A stretch of DNA of 64,000 nt from Candidatus Riesia pediculicola (GTDB lineage Bacteria > Pseudomonadota > Gammaproteobacteria > Enterobacterales > Enterobacteriaceae), in assembly GCF_002073915.1 (NCBI RefSeq), contig NZ_CP012841.1, positions 440,904 to 504,903 on the forward strand. The letters run 5' to 3'. The position numbers and the translations under genes were made by a program. The notes beneath the pieces are model-generated. The model searched no databases, had not been told where the DNA came from, and worked only from the letters and a program-made list of their open reading frames with translations. Within the stretch, counting starts at the first letter, position 1. Each line of letters starts with the position of its first letter. This document shows, piece by piece, positions 39,636-49,634 of the stretch.

Positions 39636-40403
39636 ATGAAAAATAGAGTTGCACTTGGAATACAGTATGACGGAAGTCGATATCATGGATGGCAAAAACA
39701 AAAAAACGGATTGGATAGTATACAGAAACGTTTAGAGAGCTCTTTAAAAAAATTGACCGATGAAGATATTAAAACATATTGCGGAGGAAGAACTGATTCT
39801 GGAGTGCATGCGTTCGGGCAAGTGGTTCATTTTGAAACTTATAAAATCCGAAAGGACGTCGTATGGGTTTCAGGAGTTAATCATTTTTTGCCAAAAGATA
39901 TATCGGTTCTTTGGGTAAAGCCCGTTTCTCATCGATTTCATGCTAGATTCAGTGCAATTTCTAGGCACTATCGGTATCTGATTTTTAATAAAGAGATTCG
40001 TCCAGCAATATTTCGATCGAATGTTCTTCATATTTCTAAGAAACTAGATTATAAAGATATGAATAAAGCTGCTCAATGTTTATTGGGAGAAAATGATTTG
40101 ATTTCCTTCATTTCCTTTGATCGTCGTTCATTTAGATCCACTAAAAGAAATATTCGATATATAAACGTAAAAAGGTTTGATAGTTATGTTATTATTGACA
40201 TTGTGGCGAATTCATTCGCTTACAATATGGTCAGGAATATCGTCGGGAGTTTGATCGAAGTGGGTTTAGGAAAAAAAGGAACAGAATGGATAAAAAAACT
40301 GATTGAGTTAAAGGATAGAACAAAATCAGGTCCTAAAGTACATTCAAAAGGTCTATATTTGATGCACATAAATTACTCAAAAGAATTCAATCTTCCTAGT
40401 TGA
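39636..40403 (+). CDS. truA: tRNA pseudouridine(38-40) synthase
   Basis: Isomerises uridines 38, 39 and 40 in the anticodon arm of many tRNAs. The protein has 255 residues (270 in E. coli). The catalytic Asp is in CGGRTDSGVHAFGQVVHF near residue 54. YDGSRYHGWQ at the start, ARFSAISRHYRYLI, and FAYNMVRNIVGSL complete the family pattern. It follows pdxB; dedA, which lies between truA and accD in E. coli, is missing. Confidence 0.97.
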   Translation: MKNRVALGIQYDGSRYHGWQKQKNGLDSIQKRLESSLKKLTDEDIKTYCGGRTDSGVHAFGQVVHFETYKIRKDVVWVSGVNHFLPKDISVLWVKPVSHRFHARFSAISRHYRYLIFNKEIRPAIFRSNVLHISKKLDYKDMNKAAQCLLGENDLISFISFDRRSFRSTKRNIRYINVKRFDSYVIIDIVANSFAYNMVRNIVGSLIEVGLGKKGTEWIKKLIELKDRTKSGPKVHSKGLYLMHINYSKEFNLPS

Positions 40404-40622
40404 ACTACTTGTTCTTTATTCTTAGCTTAGAACGAATTTTATCAATTTCACTTCTCATTTTTTTTAATTTAATTTGTACATCTTTTAGAACACGATTTCT
40501 TTAAAAGACAATTAATTTTCTATTGAATATATTTTAAAGGATTCACCTTATTTTTATTTAAAACAAAACTAACAAATACGTTCTATTTTTTTGTAGAACA
40601 AATAAGCATTCTCTTATAAAAC

Positions 40623-41504
40623 ATGAGTTGGATCGACAGAAAATCTAAAAAAAACAAAATCGTTCGTACAAAAAAAAGAAATTTTCCTGAAGGAATATGG
40701 ACAAAATGTGATAATTGCTCCCAAATTCTTTATAGAGAAGAGGTAGAAAAAAATTTGTTTGTTTGTCCAAAATGCAACTTTCATATGTATATTTCTGCTC
40801 GGAAGAGATTATGTTTTTTTTTAGATAGATCTAAATCAATAGAAATTGGAAAAAATTTAAAAACAAAAGATTTTTTTAACTTTTACGATATAAAAAAGTA
40901 TACTGATAGATTGAAAGAATCTCAAAAAAAATCTAAAGAAAACGACGCCATGATTGTCATGAAAGGTGAATTAAAAGGTATGCCAATTGTATCCTCTGCA
41001 TTTGAATTTTTATTTATGGGAGGATCAATGGGTTCTGTTGTTGGATCCCGATTTGTCATAGCAGTAGAAAGATCTTTAAAAGACCACTGTCCTCTAGTTT
41101 CTTTTTTTTCCAGTGGAGGCGCGAGAATGCAGGAATCTTTTATTTCTCTGATGCAAATGGCTAAAACTAGCGCATCTCTAAAAAAAATGAGGAGAAAAAG
41201 GTTACCTTATGTTTCGATATTAACCAATCCTACTATGGGTGGAGTTTCTGCAAGTATTGCAATGTTAGGAGATATCAATATAGCAGAACCGAAAGCTCTT
41301 ATTGGATTTGCCGGTCCAAGAGTAATTCGACAAACTATTGGAAAAGAATTACCAAAAAATTTTCAAAGAAGTGAGTTTCTTTTAAAGAATGGAGCAATTG
41401 ATATGATCGTAAATAGATTTGAAATGAGAGAAAAAGTCTACAATATACTTTCTATTTTAACTAATCGAAGAATTTTTAAGAAAACATCTTCAAAAAAGAC
41501 ATGA
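40623..41504 (+). CDS. accD: Acetyl-CoA carboxylase carboxyltransferase subunit beta
   Basis: Beta half of the carboxyltransferase that makes malonyl-CoA for fatty acid synthesis. The protein has 293 residues (304 in E. coli). The N-terminal zinc ribbon has CDNC and CPKC with the usual spacing near residues 29-51. The crotonase-fold core has [33 protein letters not shown] and GFAGPRVI. The acidic C-terminal tail of E. coli is absent. Its stop overlaps the folC start by 4 bases (ATGA). accA, accB and accC must be encoded elsewhere. Confidence 0.97.
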   Translation: MSWIDRKSKKNKIVRTKKRNFPEGIWTKCDNCSQILYREEVEKNLFVCPKCNFHMYISARKRLCFFLDRSKSIEIGKNLKTKDFFNFYDIKKYTDRLKESQKKSKENDAMIVMKGELKGMPIVSSAFEFLFMGGSMGSVVGSRFVIAVERSLKDHCPLVSFFSSGGARMQESFISLMQMAKTSASLKKMRRKRLPYVSILTNPTMGGVSASIAMLGDINIAEPKALIGFAGPRVIRQTIGKELPKNFQRSEFLLKNGAIDMIVNRFEMREKVYNILSILTNRRIFKKTSSKKT

Positions 41505-42787
41505 TTTATCCGAAATTAAGATTTAATAAGAATTTTTCTTTTGAAGATTGGTTGGTTTATATTCGTTCTCAACATTCCATTCAAATCGATATGAGTTTGG
41601 AACGAATTAAATCAGTTGCAAAGAAGATGAATTTGTTTCATCCTGCTCCTATTGTCATTGTTGTTTCTGGAACTAATGGAAAAGGTACGACTTGTAATGT
41701 TATAGAGAAAATTTTGATTCAATCCAATGTCAAAACTGGAGTATATAGTTCTCCTCATCTAATTTCTTATACTGAAAGAATTAGAATTTCAGGGAAAGAA
41801 GTTTCTGAAAGATTGCTTTGTAATGCTTTTTACGATATAGAGAAAAGTAAGGAGAAGATTGTCACGTTAACAGAGTTTGAGTATGGAACGTTAGCAGCTT
41901 TAAAGATCTTTAAAAAAAGTCAGTTAGAAATCGCTATATTGGAAGTCGGTTTGGGTGGAAGATTAGATGCAACGAATATTATTGATTCTGATATATCTAT
42001 AATTGTTAATATCGCTCGAGACCATGTTAAATTTCTAGGAAACGATAGGGAAAAAATTGGATATCAAAAATGTGGAATATTTCGATATGGAAAAACTTCG
42101 ATTATTGGGGAAACAGATATTCCGAACTCAGTTCAAATATCGGCAAAGAAATTAATGACTGATTTATTTATTTATGGAAGAGATTGGATTTTCGAGATTG
42201 AAAAAAATTGTTGGCAATGGAAATCCGGAGAATGTATCTTTCGAAAATTACCTTTTTCAGAAAGTATTCCAATAAACAATGTTGCTACAGGGTTAGCTGC
42301 TATATACTTATTGAAGAAGAATTATGTTAACTTAAGAAAAAAGATAAAAAATCAGCATATTCGAAATGGAATCTTAAATGCTAAATTACCAGGAAGATTT
42401 CAAATCATTCGTCTTAAAAAAGGTCCTATAACTATTCTAGATGTTGCCCATAACTTTCATGCTGCTCAATATTTATCAAAAAGGTTGGATTATTTCCAGT
42501 CTCGGAGAAAAAAAATATACGCTATAACTTCTATATTGAGAGATAAAGATATAAACCTAATTCTATCAGTTCTGAAAGATAAGATTTGGCAGTGGAACTT
42601 TGTTTCTAACTTTCAAGATGAAAGAGGGCTATCATCTAAAGATCTATCAAGATATATGAAGAAGTCCTTTCAACATGAAAATTTTTTGTCAGCATATGAA
42701 TCAGTTTTAAAAGAGATCGAAAAAAATGTTCTATTAGTTTTCGGATCTTTTTATATAGTTTCCGAGTATCTAAAAATGTTCAGTTAA
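41501..42787 (+). CDS. folC: Dihydrofolate synthase/folylpolyglutamate synthase
   Basis: Joins dihydropteroate to glutamate and extends the polyglutamate tail of folates. The protein has 428 residues (422 in E. coli). The Mur-ligase type P-loop is [12 protein letters not shown] near residue 57, followed by [28 protein letters not shown] and the C-terminal ILDVAHN. It shares ATGA with the accD stop, so translation is coupled. Whether it serves de novo synthesis or only retention of imported folate depends on folP and folK outside the window. Confidence 0.96.
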   Translation: MIYPKLRFNKNFSFEDWLVYIRSQHSIQIDMSLERIKSVAKKMNLFHPAPIVIVVSGTNGKGTTCNVIEKILIQSNVKTGVYSSPHLISYTERIRISGKEVSERLLCNAFYDIEKSKEKIVTLTEFEYGTLAALKIFKKSQLEIAILEVGLGGRLDATNIIDSDISIIVNIARDHVKFLGNDREKIGYQKCGIFRYGKTSIIGETDIPNSVQISAKKLMTDLFIYGRDWIFEIEKNCWQWKSGECIFRKLPFSESIPINNVATGLAAIYLLKKNYVNLRKKIKNQHIRNGILNAKLPGRFQIIRLKKGPITILDVAHNFHAAQYLSKRLDYFQSRRKKIYAITSILRDKDINLILSVLKDKIWQWNFVSNFQDERGLSSKDLSRYMKKSFQHENFLSAYESVLKEIEKNVLLVFGSFYIVSEYLKMFS

Positions 42788-42826
42788 AATTTCGTTTAAT
42801 TGCGATAATATCTTTTTTATTTGAAG

Positions 42827-43387
42827 ATGAAAAAAATCATAGTAGGTTTGACAGGAGCGAGTGGAGTAGTTTACGGAATTCGTCTTTTGGACATCGTTCG
42901 ATCATCTAATTTATTTGAAATACATTTGATTATTAGCGAATCTGCAAAAAAAGTAATCAGTTTAGAGACAAATTGTCCTTTGAATCAAATTGAAGAAAAA
43001 GCAGATTTTGTTTATAGCAACCAAGATCAATCTTCCGTTATATCTTCAGGATCCTTCATTACTTCAGGGATGATCGTAGTTCCTTGTTCCATTAAAACTC
43101 TTTCAGGTATTGAAAATAGTTATAATGATTGTTTAATCGTTCGTGCTGCCGACGTTGTTTTAAAAGAAAAAAGAAATTTGGTATTGTGTGTTCGAGAAAC
43201 GCCTTTTCATTTAGGTCATATCAAATTGATGGAAGAACTCTTAAAAAGAGGAGCAGTCGTATTTCCTTTAATACCATCTTTTTATAATAAACCAAACTGT
43301 ATATCTGATATCGTTGATCAGACTGTCTATCGTATTTTGGATCAAATTGGAATTTTTTTAGAAAACTCTATAAGATATAAAGGTTAA
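42827..43387 (+). CDS. ubiX: Flavin prenyltransferase UbiX
   Basis: Joins dimethylallyl phosphate to FMN to make the prenyl-FMN cofactor of the UbiD decarboxylase in ubiquinone synthesis. From the ATG at 42827 the protein has 186 residues (189 in E. coli). VGLTGASGVVYG binds FMN, and VPCSIKTLSGI and KRNLVLCVRETPFHLGH are active-site stretches. A TTG two codons earlier is unlikely to be the start because GAAG beside it suits the ATG better. dedD, cvpA and purF of the E. coli order are missing between folC and ubiX. It is convergent with pta. Confidence 0.96.
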   Translation: MKKIIVGLTGASGVVYGIRLLDIVRSSNLFEIHLIISESAKKVISLETNCPLNQIEEKADFVYSNQDQSSVISSGSFITSGMIVVPCSIKTLSGIENSYNDCLIVRAADVVLKEKRNLVLCVRETPFHLGHIKLMEELLKRGAVVFPLIPSFYNKPNCISDIVDQTVYRILDQIGIFLENSIRYKG

Positions 43388-43414
43388 AAATTATATTTTA
43401 AGAAATTAATAGTT

Positions 43415-45568
43415 TTATCTTGATTGAATAGAAGTAGCTGCAATTGTATAAATGATGTCTTCAATTGAAGCTCCTCTGGAGAGATCGTTCACCGGTTTTC
43501 GTATTCCTTGTAGTATCGGACCTACGGAAGTTAAGTTCGCTGCTCTCTGAACAGCTTTATATACTGCGTTTCCGGTATCCAAGTTTGGAAAAATAAAGAC
43601 AGTTGCTTTTCCAGATAAATTGGAATTTGGAAATTTTTTTTTCGATACTTCTTCAGAAATAGCAGCATCGTACTGAATCGGTCCATCTACTAATAGTTCT
43701 GGTTTCTTTCTTTTAATGATTTTTACTGCTGATTTAACTTTTTCTACACTGTCCCCATATGCAGAATTTCCTGTAGAGTAAGATATCATAGCTATTTTTG
43801 GAATTATTCCAAAATGCATAGCTGATTCTGCTGATTGAATAGCAATTTCGGATAATTCTTCTGAATTAGGATCGATATTAATAGCACAATCTCCAAAGAT
43901 CAATGTCTTTTTCGGAAATAGCATAAAAAATATGGATGAAATAATCGAGCTTATTGAGTTTGTTTTGATCAATTGTAAGGCAGGTCGAATGGTATCTGCT
44001 GTAGTGTTAACTATTCCGGAAACTAGACCATCTACTTCATCTTGCTGAAGCATCATAGTTGCCAATAAAATATTATTTTTCTTAAGTTGACTAGAAGCAG
44101 ATTCTCGGTTCATACCTTTCTTTTTTCTTAAAATTACTAATTGATCGATATATCGATGATAAATTGTTTTTGGATCGAGTATTTCAATATCCTTCAAACT
44201 AATTTCAAATTGATCAGCTATTTTTTTTACTTTTTTAGGATTACCTAACAAAATGCAGTTGGATATACCTTTTTTTTTGCATATAGAAGCAGCTCGAATC
44301 ATTTTAAACGTTTCTCCTTCTGGAAGGATGATCGTTTTTCTTTTCTGTTTTGCTAGATAAATTAATTTGTAACGAAACATTGCAGCAGAGATATTTTCTC
44401 CTCGGCATTCTAAAAAAAAGTTAGAGATCGATTTTTTTTCTTCAATGAACAAAGATTTTATCCAGCTACCTTCCAAATGGGTAGAAATATAATTTCTAAT
44501 TTTTTTGATTTTCTGAACATCTTGATATTGAATCATTAGATTTAATGGATTGATTTTTTGTATTTTAACCGAAGTTTCAAATAAATTTTCTTCTACGATG
44601 AGTACGGGAAGGTGAGTGTTATAGAACAGACGGTGTAAACAATTGTATAAAGTTCTATCGATATCAAGTCCATCTACAATGAGTAAAGTACTAATCTTTA
44701 ATCTTTCGTTTAAAATAGATAGATAAGTTGATATTATAGTTTGGAGATCTTTCGAGCTTGATATGATTAGAGACTTTTCAGGAATATTATTAAAATGATC
44801 AAAAAGTTTTTTTGTTCCAAACAAAATTGAATTTATTCTCTTAGTTTCTATTTCTCCACGGTTTAGTATATTACTTTTTAAGTATCTTGATATATCAATA
44901 CTTCTAATAGACATAAGATTGAAGTTCCATGGAATCTTGATCATTTCTATATTAGAAAATGCTTTAAAATTTCTTTTTTTTGAATTAAAGTGTTTCTTAT
45001 TTAAATTTTCTTTATAAGAAAAATTTAAAAAAGTTTTTTTTGGATGTTCATCAAGATAATCTGAAACATTACTGAAAATTATTCCTAGAACATTTTTTCT
45101 TGAAATTTTTAAGAATTGTATATATTTTAAAATTGATTGATGATAATCAGTATCTTCGGAAGCGATAAAAACGATTTTTGCTGATATTGAATTCATAATT
45201 TCGTAGTTTATAAACATATTTGAATGATATTCATTTGATATACAATTTCCTTTAATCAAATAAATTTTATCGATATCTTCCTTTAATCTAATTAAATTAT
45301 AATAATCAATTATCTCTTCTAGGACTTTTTCTTTTTCAAAGAATTCTGATCTTTCAACATTTTTCTTTTTTGATCTTTGATATATACATTTTTTTGAAGT
45401 TATTTTTATTAACTTTTCAACATCATTATTTTTTTCTTCTATTTTTTTGAAGATTGGTTCGAAAAGATATATTTTTTTCTTTTGTCTTTCTAAGGAATGT
45501 ACCAATCCTAATATGATATTACTTAAGTTTCTCTCAGGATTTGTTGGAATTAAGATAATTGTATTCAA
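43415..45568 (-). CDS. pta: Phosphate acetyltransferase
   Basis: Converts acetyl-CoA and phosphate to acetyl phosphate; with AckA it yields ATP and acetate. The protein has 717 residues (714 in E. coli). The N-terminal P-loop-like domain (about 1-220) is strongly diverged, the middle DRTGG domain keeps ILNRGEIE-like segments, and the C-terminal catalytic domain is well kept, with LPEGETFKMIRAA, GLVSGIVNTTADTIRPALQ, DCAINIDPN and STGNSAYGDS. It lies 66 bases after ackA, as in E. coli. Confidence 0.95.
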   Translation of the reverse strand: MNTIILIPTNPERNLSNIILGLVHSLERQKKKIYLFEPIFKKIEEKNNDVEKLIKITSKKCIYQRSKKKNVERSEFFEKEKVLEEIIDYYNLIRLKEDIDKIYLIKGNCISNEYHSNMFINYEIMNSISAKIVFIASEDTDYHQSILKYIQFLKISRKNVLGIIFSNVSDYLDEHPKKTFLNFSYKENLNKKHFNSKKRNFKAFSNIEMIKIPWNFNLMSIRSIDISRYLKSNILNRGEIETKRINSILFGTKKLFDHFNNIPEKSLIISSSKDLQTIISTYLSILNERLKISTLLIVDGLDIDRTLYNCLHRLFYNTHLPVLIVEENLFETSVKIQKINPLNLMIQYQDVQKIKKIRNYISTHLEGSWIKSLFIEEKKSISNFFLECRGENISAAMFRYKLIYLAKQKRKTIILPEGETFKMIRAASICKKKGISNCILLGNPKKVKKIADQFEISLKDIEILDPKTIYHRYIDQLVILRKKKGMNRESASSQLKKNNILLATMMLQQDEVDGLVSGIVNTTADTIRPALQLIKTNSISSIISSIFFMLFPKKTLIFGDCAINIDPNSEELSEIAIQSAESAMHFGIIPKIAMISYSTGNSAYGDSVEKVKSAVKIIKRKKPELLVDGPIQYDAAISEEVSKKKFPNSNLSGKATVFIFPNLDTGNAVYKAVQRAANLTSVGPILQGIRKPVNDLSRGASIEDIIYTIAATSIQSR

Positions 45569-45634
45569 TGTTTTTACCTCGCTTATTTTGAAGGTATAGC
45601 ATATAAGGTCATAAAGAGACTTTACAGAAAGGCA

Positions 45635-46858
45635 TTAACTCTTTTCTTTTAATAGATCAAAGGTTTCTTTTGCAATGATCAATTCTTCATTCGTAGGAAT
45701 TACCCATACTGGAATACTATCAGATTTACTAATCATTGCACATTTTCCGAATTTAGTTCTTGAATTGATTTTCTCGTCGCACTTAACATTGAAAATCTTT
45801 AATTTGTCCATGGTGATCTTCCTAACCATAACTGAATTTTCTCCAATTCCTCCAGTAAACACGATTCCATCTGGAAATTTATTCATTGTTATAAAGTAAG
45901 ATGCTATATACTTCGATAGTCTATAACAATACATTTTCATAGCACAATTAGCATGAACATTTTTATTGTAGTGATTTTCGACAAATCTCATATCATTACT
46001 GACTTGAGTGATTCCTAATATTCCCGACTTTTTTGTTAAAATATCTTGTATTTGACTAACATTCATCTTTAGAACGTTATATAAATAGAAGATAATGGAG
46101 GGATCTATATCTCCACTTCTCGTCCCCATCATCAAACCTTCTAGAGGTGTCATACCCATGGAAGTATCCACTGATTTTCCATGAACTATTGCAGTAATTG
46201 ATCCACCGTTTCCGAGATGGCAACTGATTATATTTAATTTCTTTATGTCTTTTTTGACAATTTTTGCAAACTTTTCAGAAACGTATTGATGACTAATACC
46301 ATGTGCACCATATCTTCTAATTCCATATTTTTTATATAAGTAGTAAGGAATAGCATATAAATGAGATTCTCTTGGAATACTATTATGAAAAGTTGTGTCA
46401 AAAACCGCTACTTGTTTGTTTTTTAAGTTTGGGAAAGCGTATGAAGCTTCTTTAAAACCAATTATTCCGAAGGGATTATGAAGAGGAGCAAATGGAACAG
46501 ATTCTTGTATTTTTTTTAAAATTTTATTATTAATTATGACTGATCGATTTAGCTCTTTTCCTCCGTGAACTATTCTATGTCCTATTCCTACAATTGAGTT
46601 CAGATTTTCCAAATTTTTGAGTAATATTGTTTGGACTATAAAATTAATTGATCTTTTATGTGTCAAATTTTTAATGAGAATAGTTTCTTTTTTTTGATCT
46701 CTATATCTTTGATAGATTATTCGAGATTCTTTTGAATTTAAACATTCCGCAGTTCCAAACAAAATTTTTTCTTGTTCAATAACATCAATGACAGCAAATT
46801 TTAATGAGGAACTTCCGCAATTTAATACTAATACGTATTTCTCGATTTTTCTAATCAT
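45635..46858 (-). CDS. ackA: Acetate kinase
   Basis: Transfers phosphate from acetyl phosphate to ADP, an ATP-yielding step that supports energy metabolism on incoming peptides or sugars. From the ATG at 46858 the protein has 407 residues (400 in E. coli). Signatures are VLNCGSSSLKFAV at the start, the catalytic region FDTTFHNSIP, GAHGISH, GTRSGDIDPS and FTGGIGENS. AAAGG about 6 bases before this ATG supports it over an in-frame start five codons earlier. The genes are ordered ackA-pta on the minus strand. Confidence 0.97.
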   Translation of the reverse strand: MIRKIEKYVLVLNCGSSSLKFAVIDVIEQEKILFGTAECLNSKESRIIYQRYRDQKKETILIKNLTHKRSINFIVQTILLKNLENLNSIVGIGHRIVHGGKELNRSVIINNKILKKIQESVPFAPLHNPFGIIGFKEASYAFPNLKNKQVAVFDTTFHNSIPRESHLYAIPYYLYKKYGIRRYGAHGISHQYVSEKFAKIVKKDIKKLNIISCHLGNGGSITAIVHGKSVDTSMGMTPLEGLMMGTRSGDIDPSIIFYLYNVLKMNVSQIQDILTKKSGILGITQVSNDMRFVENHYNKNVHANCAMKMYCYRLSKYIASYFITMNKFPDGIVFTGGIGENSVMVRKITMDKLKIFNVKCDEKINSRTKFGKCAMISKSDSIPVWVIPTNEELIIAKETFDLLKEKS

Positions 46859-48166
46859 AGGTACCTTTTCCAATTAACATCCTATCCAGATTTCTAAAAA
46901 TAAAATCTTCGATCAAAAAATATGATTTTCTTTTTTACTTTGAATATATTTTGATCGAATTATTTTTTTTGAATTATAAAAAAAGTAAATTGATTAACTT
47001 TTTGGAATTTTTGATAATTTTTCATATTATGTTGTTTTGAAATTGGATTATTTTTATGTTATGAAAAGTTATGTTTAAACGGTACTGATCGTCTGACTTT
47101 GTATTATGAGAGCTCTTTAAAATATGTTTTATTCGTATTAGATTCTTTCGAAGAATCGTTTTTAACTCTTATAAAAGAGATTAAAGAGTCTTTGAATTTC
47201 TTTAGATTGAGTTTTAAATTTTTGATAAAAATCATTGTTTTATATAATTAAATTAGTTTCTTTAACTTTTTCTCCTCTATTCAAAAATCTTTATAACTTT
47301 TAAAGATTTTTAGGAGTATGGATGATCATATTGATGAATTATTTGATAATTTTTTCTTCATTTTACATGAACAAACTTTCAATCAAAGAATTTTTTAGAG
47401 ATGATAGGAAGATCTCATAATTTAAGAAGATACTTCTTGTATAAGATAATTTTAATGTTATTCATTTTGAGAATGATGTCTTAAAATTCTTATTGTTTTC
47501 TCATTTTTGCAAAGGATCTTTTAAAAATATTTTTTTGATTGTGTTAACTTATCGTTTTTTAATTCCAAAGATTAGAGCAGTAAAATGATACGTTCAATTA
47601 TAGATAAAGTTTATAATTTAGATATGTATTTAAAAAAAATCATGTTTATAATTATTTAAAATTTTTTAATCGATGTAGATCAAATTATCTTTTGTTTTCG
47701 TTCAAATATTTCTGATAATACTTGATTTATTTTTTAAATAAATTTTCATATGTTATCAATGTTATAAAAAGATTAATAATATGTTTGAATAATAATAAAT
47801 TAAAAAGATAATTTCTTTATTTATTTAAATTATTTGGACCTGATTATTAAGAATCTTAGTTTCTTTTAAAGGTTCTCGGTATTCTTTTCTTCAAAAGAAA
47901 AGATCTTATAAGTATTCTTAACGATATTCGAACAGGTCCTATAAATATTTGAAAACTATTTTCTTCAAAATCAGTATGTTTTTCGTTTTTAAATTGAAGG
48001 TTGAACTTTTTATATTCTCGAAGTTATCGAATTTAAATTTATCTTTTAACATTTGATTTAAAAACTATAACAGATTTTTACAAATTACCCTCAAGTTATT
48101 TCCAATTTGACTTAGTTAAAAATTAAATTTCCTCTTATCGGAATCAGATTTTAATTTTTTTTGAAA
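46859..48166. other. Long gene-free stretch between ackA and yibN
   Basis: About 1.3 kb without a credible reading frame; the largest empty region in the window. G+C is very low and stops are dense in every frame. No remnant could be identified. It contains one clearly structured element (47836-47939), listed separately, and must provide the ackA promoter. A conserved length here would suggest a function; otherwise it is a gene graveyard. Confidence 0.55.
47836..47939. ncRNA. Nested inverted repeats, possible structured RNA
   Basis: Three perfect, nested complementary pairs span 104 bases: GGACCTG (47836-47842) with CAGGTCC (47933-47939), TTAAGAAT (47847-47854) with ATTCTTAA (47914-47921), and TCTTTTCTT (47883-47891) with AAGAAAAGA (47895-47903). 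The outer pair is G+C-rich against an extremely A+T-rich background. No T-run follows on either strand, so it is not a simple terminator. It does not match RNase P, 4.5S, 6S or tmRNA motifs that I can recognise. Strand and identity are unknown. Confidence 0.35.
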
Positions 48167-48604
48167 TTACAATTTTTTCTTTCTAACTAATGGAAGATGA
48201 TCTTTCTTCCATCCATTAATTCCATTAGTTAGAACATAGATTTTTTTGTGTATTAACTTTTTTAACATTCTCGTTGGTTTTAAAATTTCTGTTCCGTTTT
48301 CTGTAATCACTATAATTTTTTTATCTTTTATTTTTTTTATATTTTTTTCATTTACTTCTTTTGAAGATATTTCAGAGAAATGAATAGAATGAATTATATG
48401 CTCTTTACAAAAATCATCATAATTTCTAAAATCAAAAATAATAGATTTCTCTCGATTAATCCATCGAATTAATTGATAACTACTAATATTTTTTAGTTTT
48501 AAAAAAAATTGATATAAATTGATAAATATGAAAGAAAAAAATAAAATAGTCCAAATTGAACTAATCATTTTATATTTATTAAAAAAAACAATTATATCTT
48601 TCAT
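48167..48604 (-). CDS. yibN: YibN-like membrane-anchored rhodanese domain protein
   Basis: From the ATG at 48604 the protein has 145 residues (143 in E. coli YibN). One membrane helix at about residues 12-32 is followed by a cytoplasmic rhodanese domain with IIFDFRNYDDFCKEHI, IHFSEIS, IIVITENG and NGINGWKKDHLPLVR. The position of the rhodanese active Cys (in GSGMQCQE of E. coli) is occupied by Ile, so sulfurtransferase activity is unlikely. E. coli YibN has been linked to membrane-protein insertion with YidC, a role that may not need the Cys; this is recalled, not shown here. A GTG start at 48679 would add 25 residues. The E. coli partners grxC, secB and gpsA are absent beside it. Confidence 0.8.
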   Translation of the reverse strand: MKDIIVFFNKYKMISSIWTILFFSFIFINLYQFFLKLKNISSYQLIRWINREKSIIFDFRNYDDFCKEHIIHSIHFSEISSKEVNEKNIKKIKDKKIIVITENGTEILKPTRMLKKLIHKKIYVLTNGINGWKKDHLPLVRKKKL

Positions 48605-49634
48605 AAAAATAAGGAATTTTTGAAAGAACTTACTTTGAAGAGTTTTTGATATTCTCAATTTGTCGAAATTTTCTAACACATCAAAAAATACGAATTGATT
48701 ATGGATAACTTTTTAGATTATCGACTGGGGTTAATAAATATCGAAAGAAAAATGCAACAAGAAGATCATTTATCTATTTTTAATCAAATTGAGAGATATT
48801 GTTTAGATATAAACTTCATTATAATTGAGCAATTTATTGAAATCAATAATGAATTTATATTTTCTATCTAAATAAAATTGACTGATCAAATATTCGGTTT
48901 TAAGTATACATTCTCAAATATTTTTGCTTCTTTATAAAATGATAAAATGATAATGCTTGCATCTTTCCAAATTAAATCTTTTATTTAAGTCACTTCGATT
49001 GACTTAAATTATATAAGCATTTCTTAAGTTTGTAGAACATAATCTTTGGAAGATTTTTTAAAAATAATGATAAAAATTATTCTTTTTTATTTTTAAATGA
49101 GATCAATTAAAATTTTTTACAAATTCATTTTTCGTTTAGAGTGTTAAATCATTTTCCTAAATAAAAAAATAAATTTCTTGATAAGTTTCTTAAATTTTTT
49201 TTAAAAGACAAACCATTTTAAAGAAACTTCTTTCAAAGAAATCATTTAATGATTTAGCACTAACTTTTGGAAATTTAATTAAAGTGTGCTTATAATTTTT
49301 ATGTTGAAGCGATTGTGAAAATACTTTCTTTTGAATCTGACCTTCAAAAATATTTAAAAATTAGTTTTTGAATGAAATTAGGACATCATGTAAGCTTATC
49401 TTTAAGATTTAATCGAATAGTTTTGTTGATAGTAAAACGATTATTGAAAGAAGATGATATTTATTAAATATTAGAGATTTTTTCAGAAAGATTTTTTAAT
49501 TGAAAAAATTTTTTCTTTAGTAACAAAATTTTTTCAAGAAATAAAGAATAAAAATTTTTGTTTGAAACTTAATTATACTACTTTTTAATGTTTTTATTAA
49601 AAATTAGATTTTATAAAAGAAGGAATCGTAAATA
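48605..49634. other. Gene-free stretch between yibN and coaD
   Basis: About 1 kb with dense stops. One short open frame at 48699-48869 (plus strand, ATG, 56 codons) has no recognisable family and is probably chance. In E. coli waaA precedes coaD; no trace of it is seen. The divergent yibN and coaD promoters must lie here. Confidence 0.5.

Noticed and set aside
40404..40622. A Lys-rich open segment on the minus strand between truA and accD as a small gene
   Set aside because: About 30 codons without a usable start codon; stops lie directly upstream. It may be chance.
48699..48869. A 56-codon plus-strand frame starting ATG upstream of yibN
   Set aside because: No recognisable family, no ribosome-binding site, and a length expected by chance in a 1-kb spacer.
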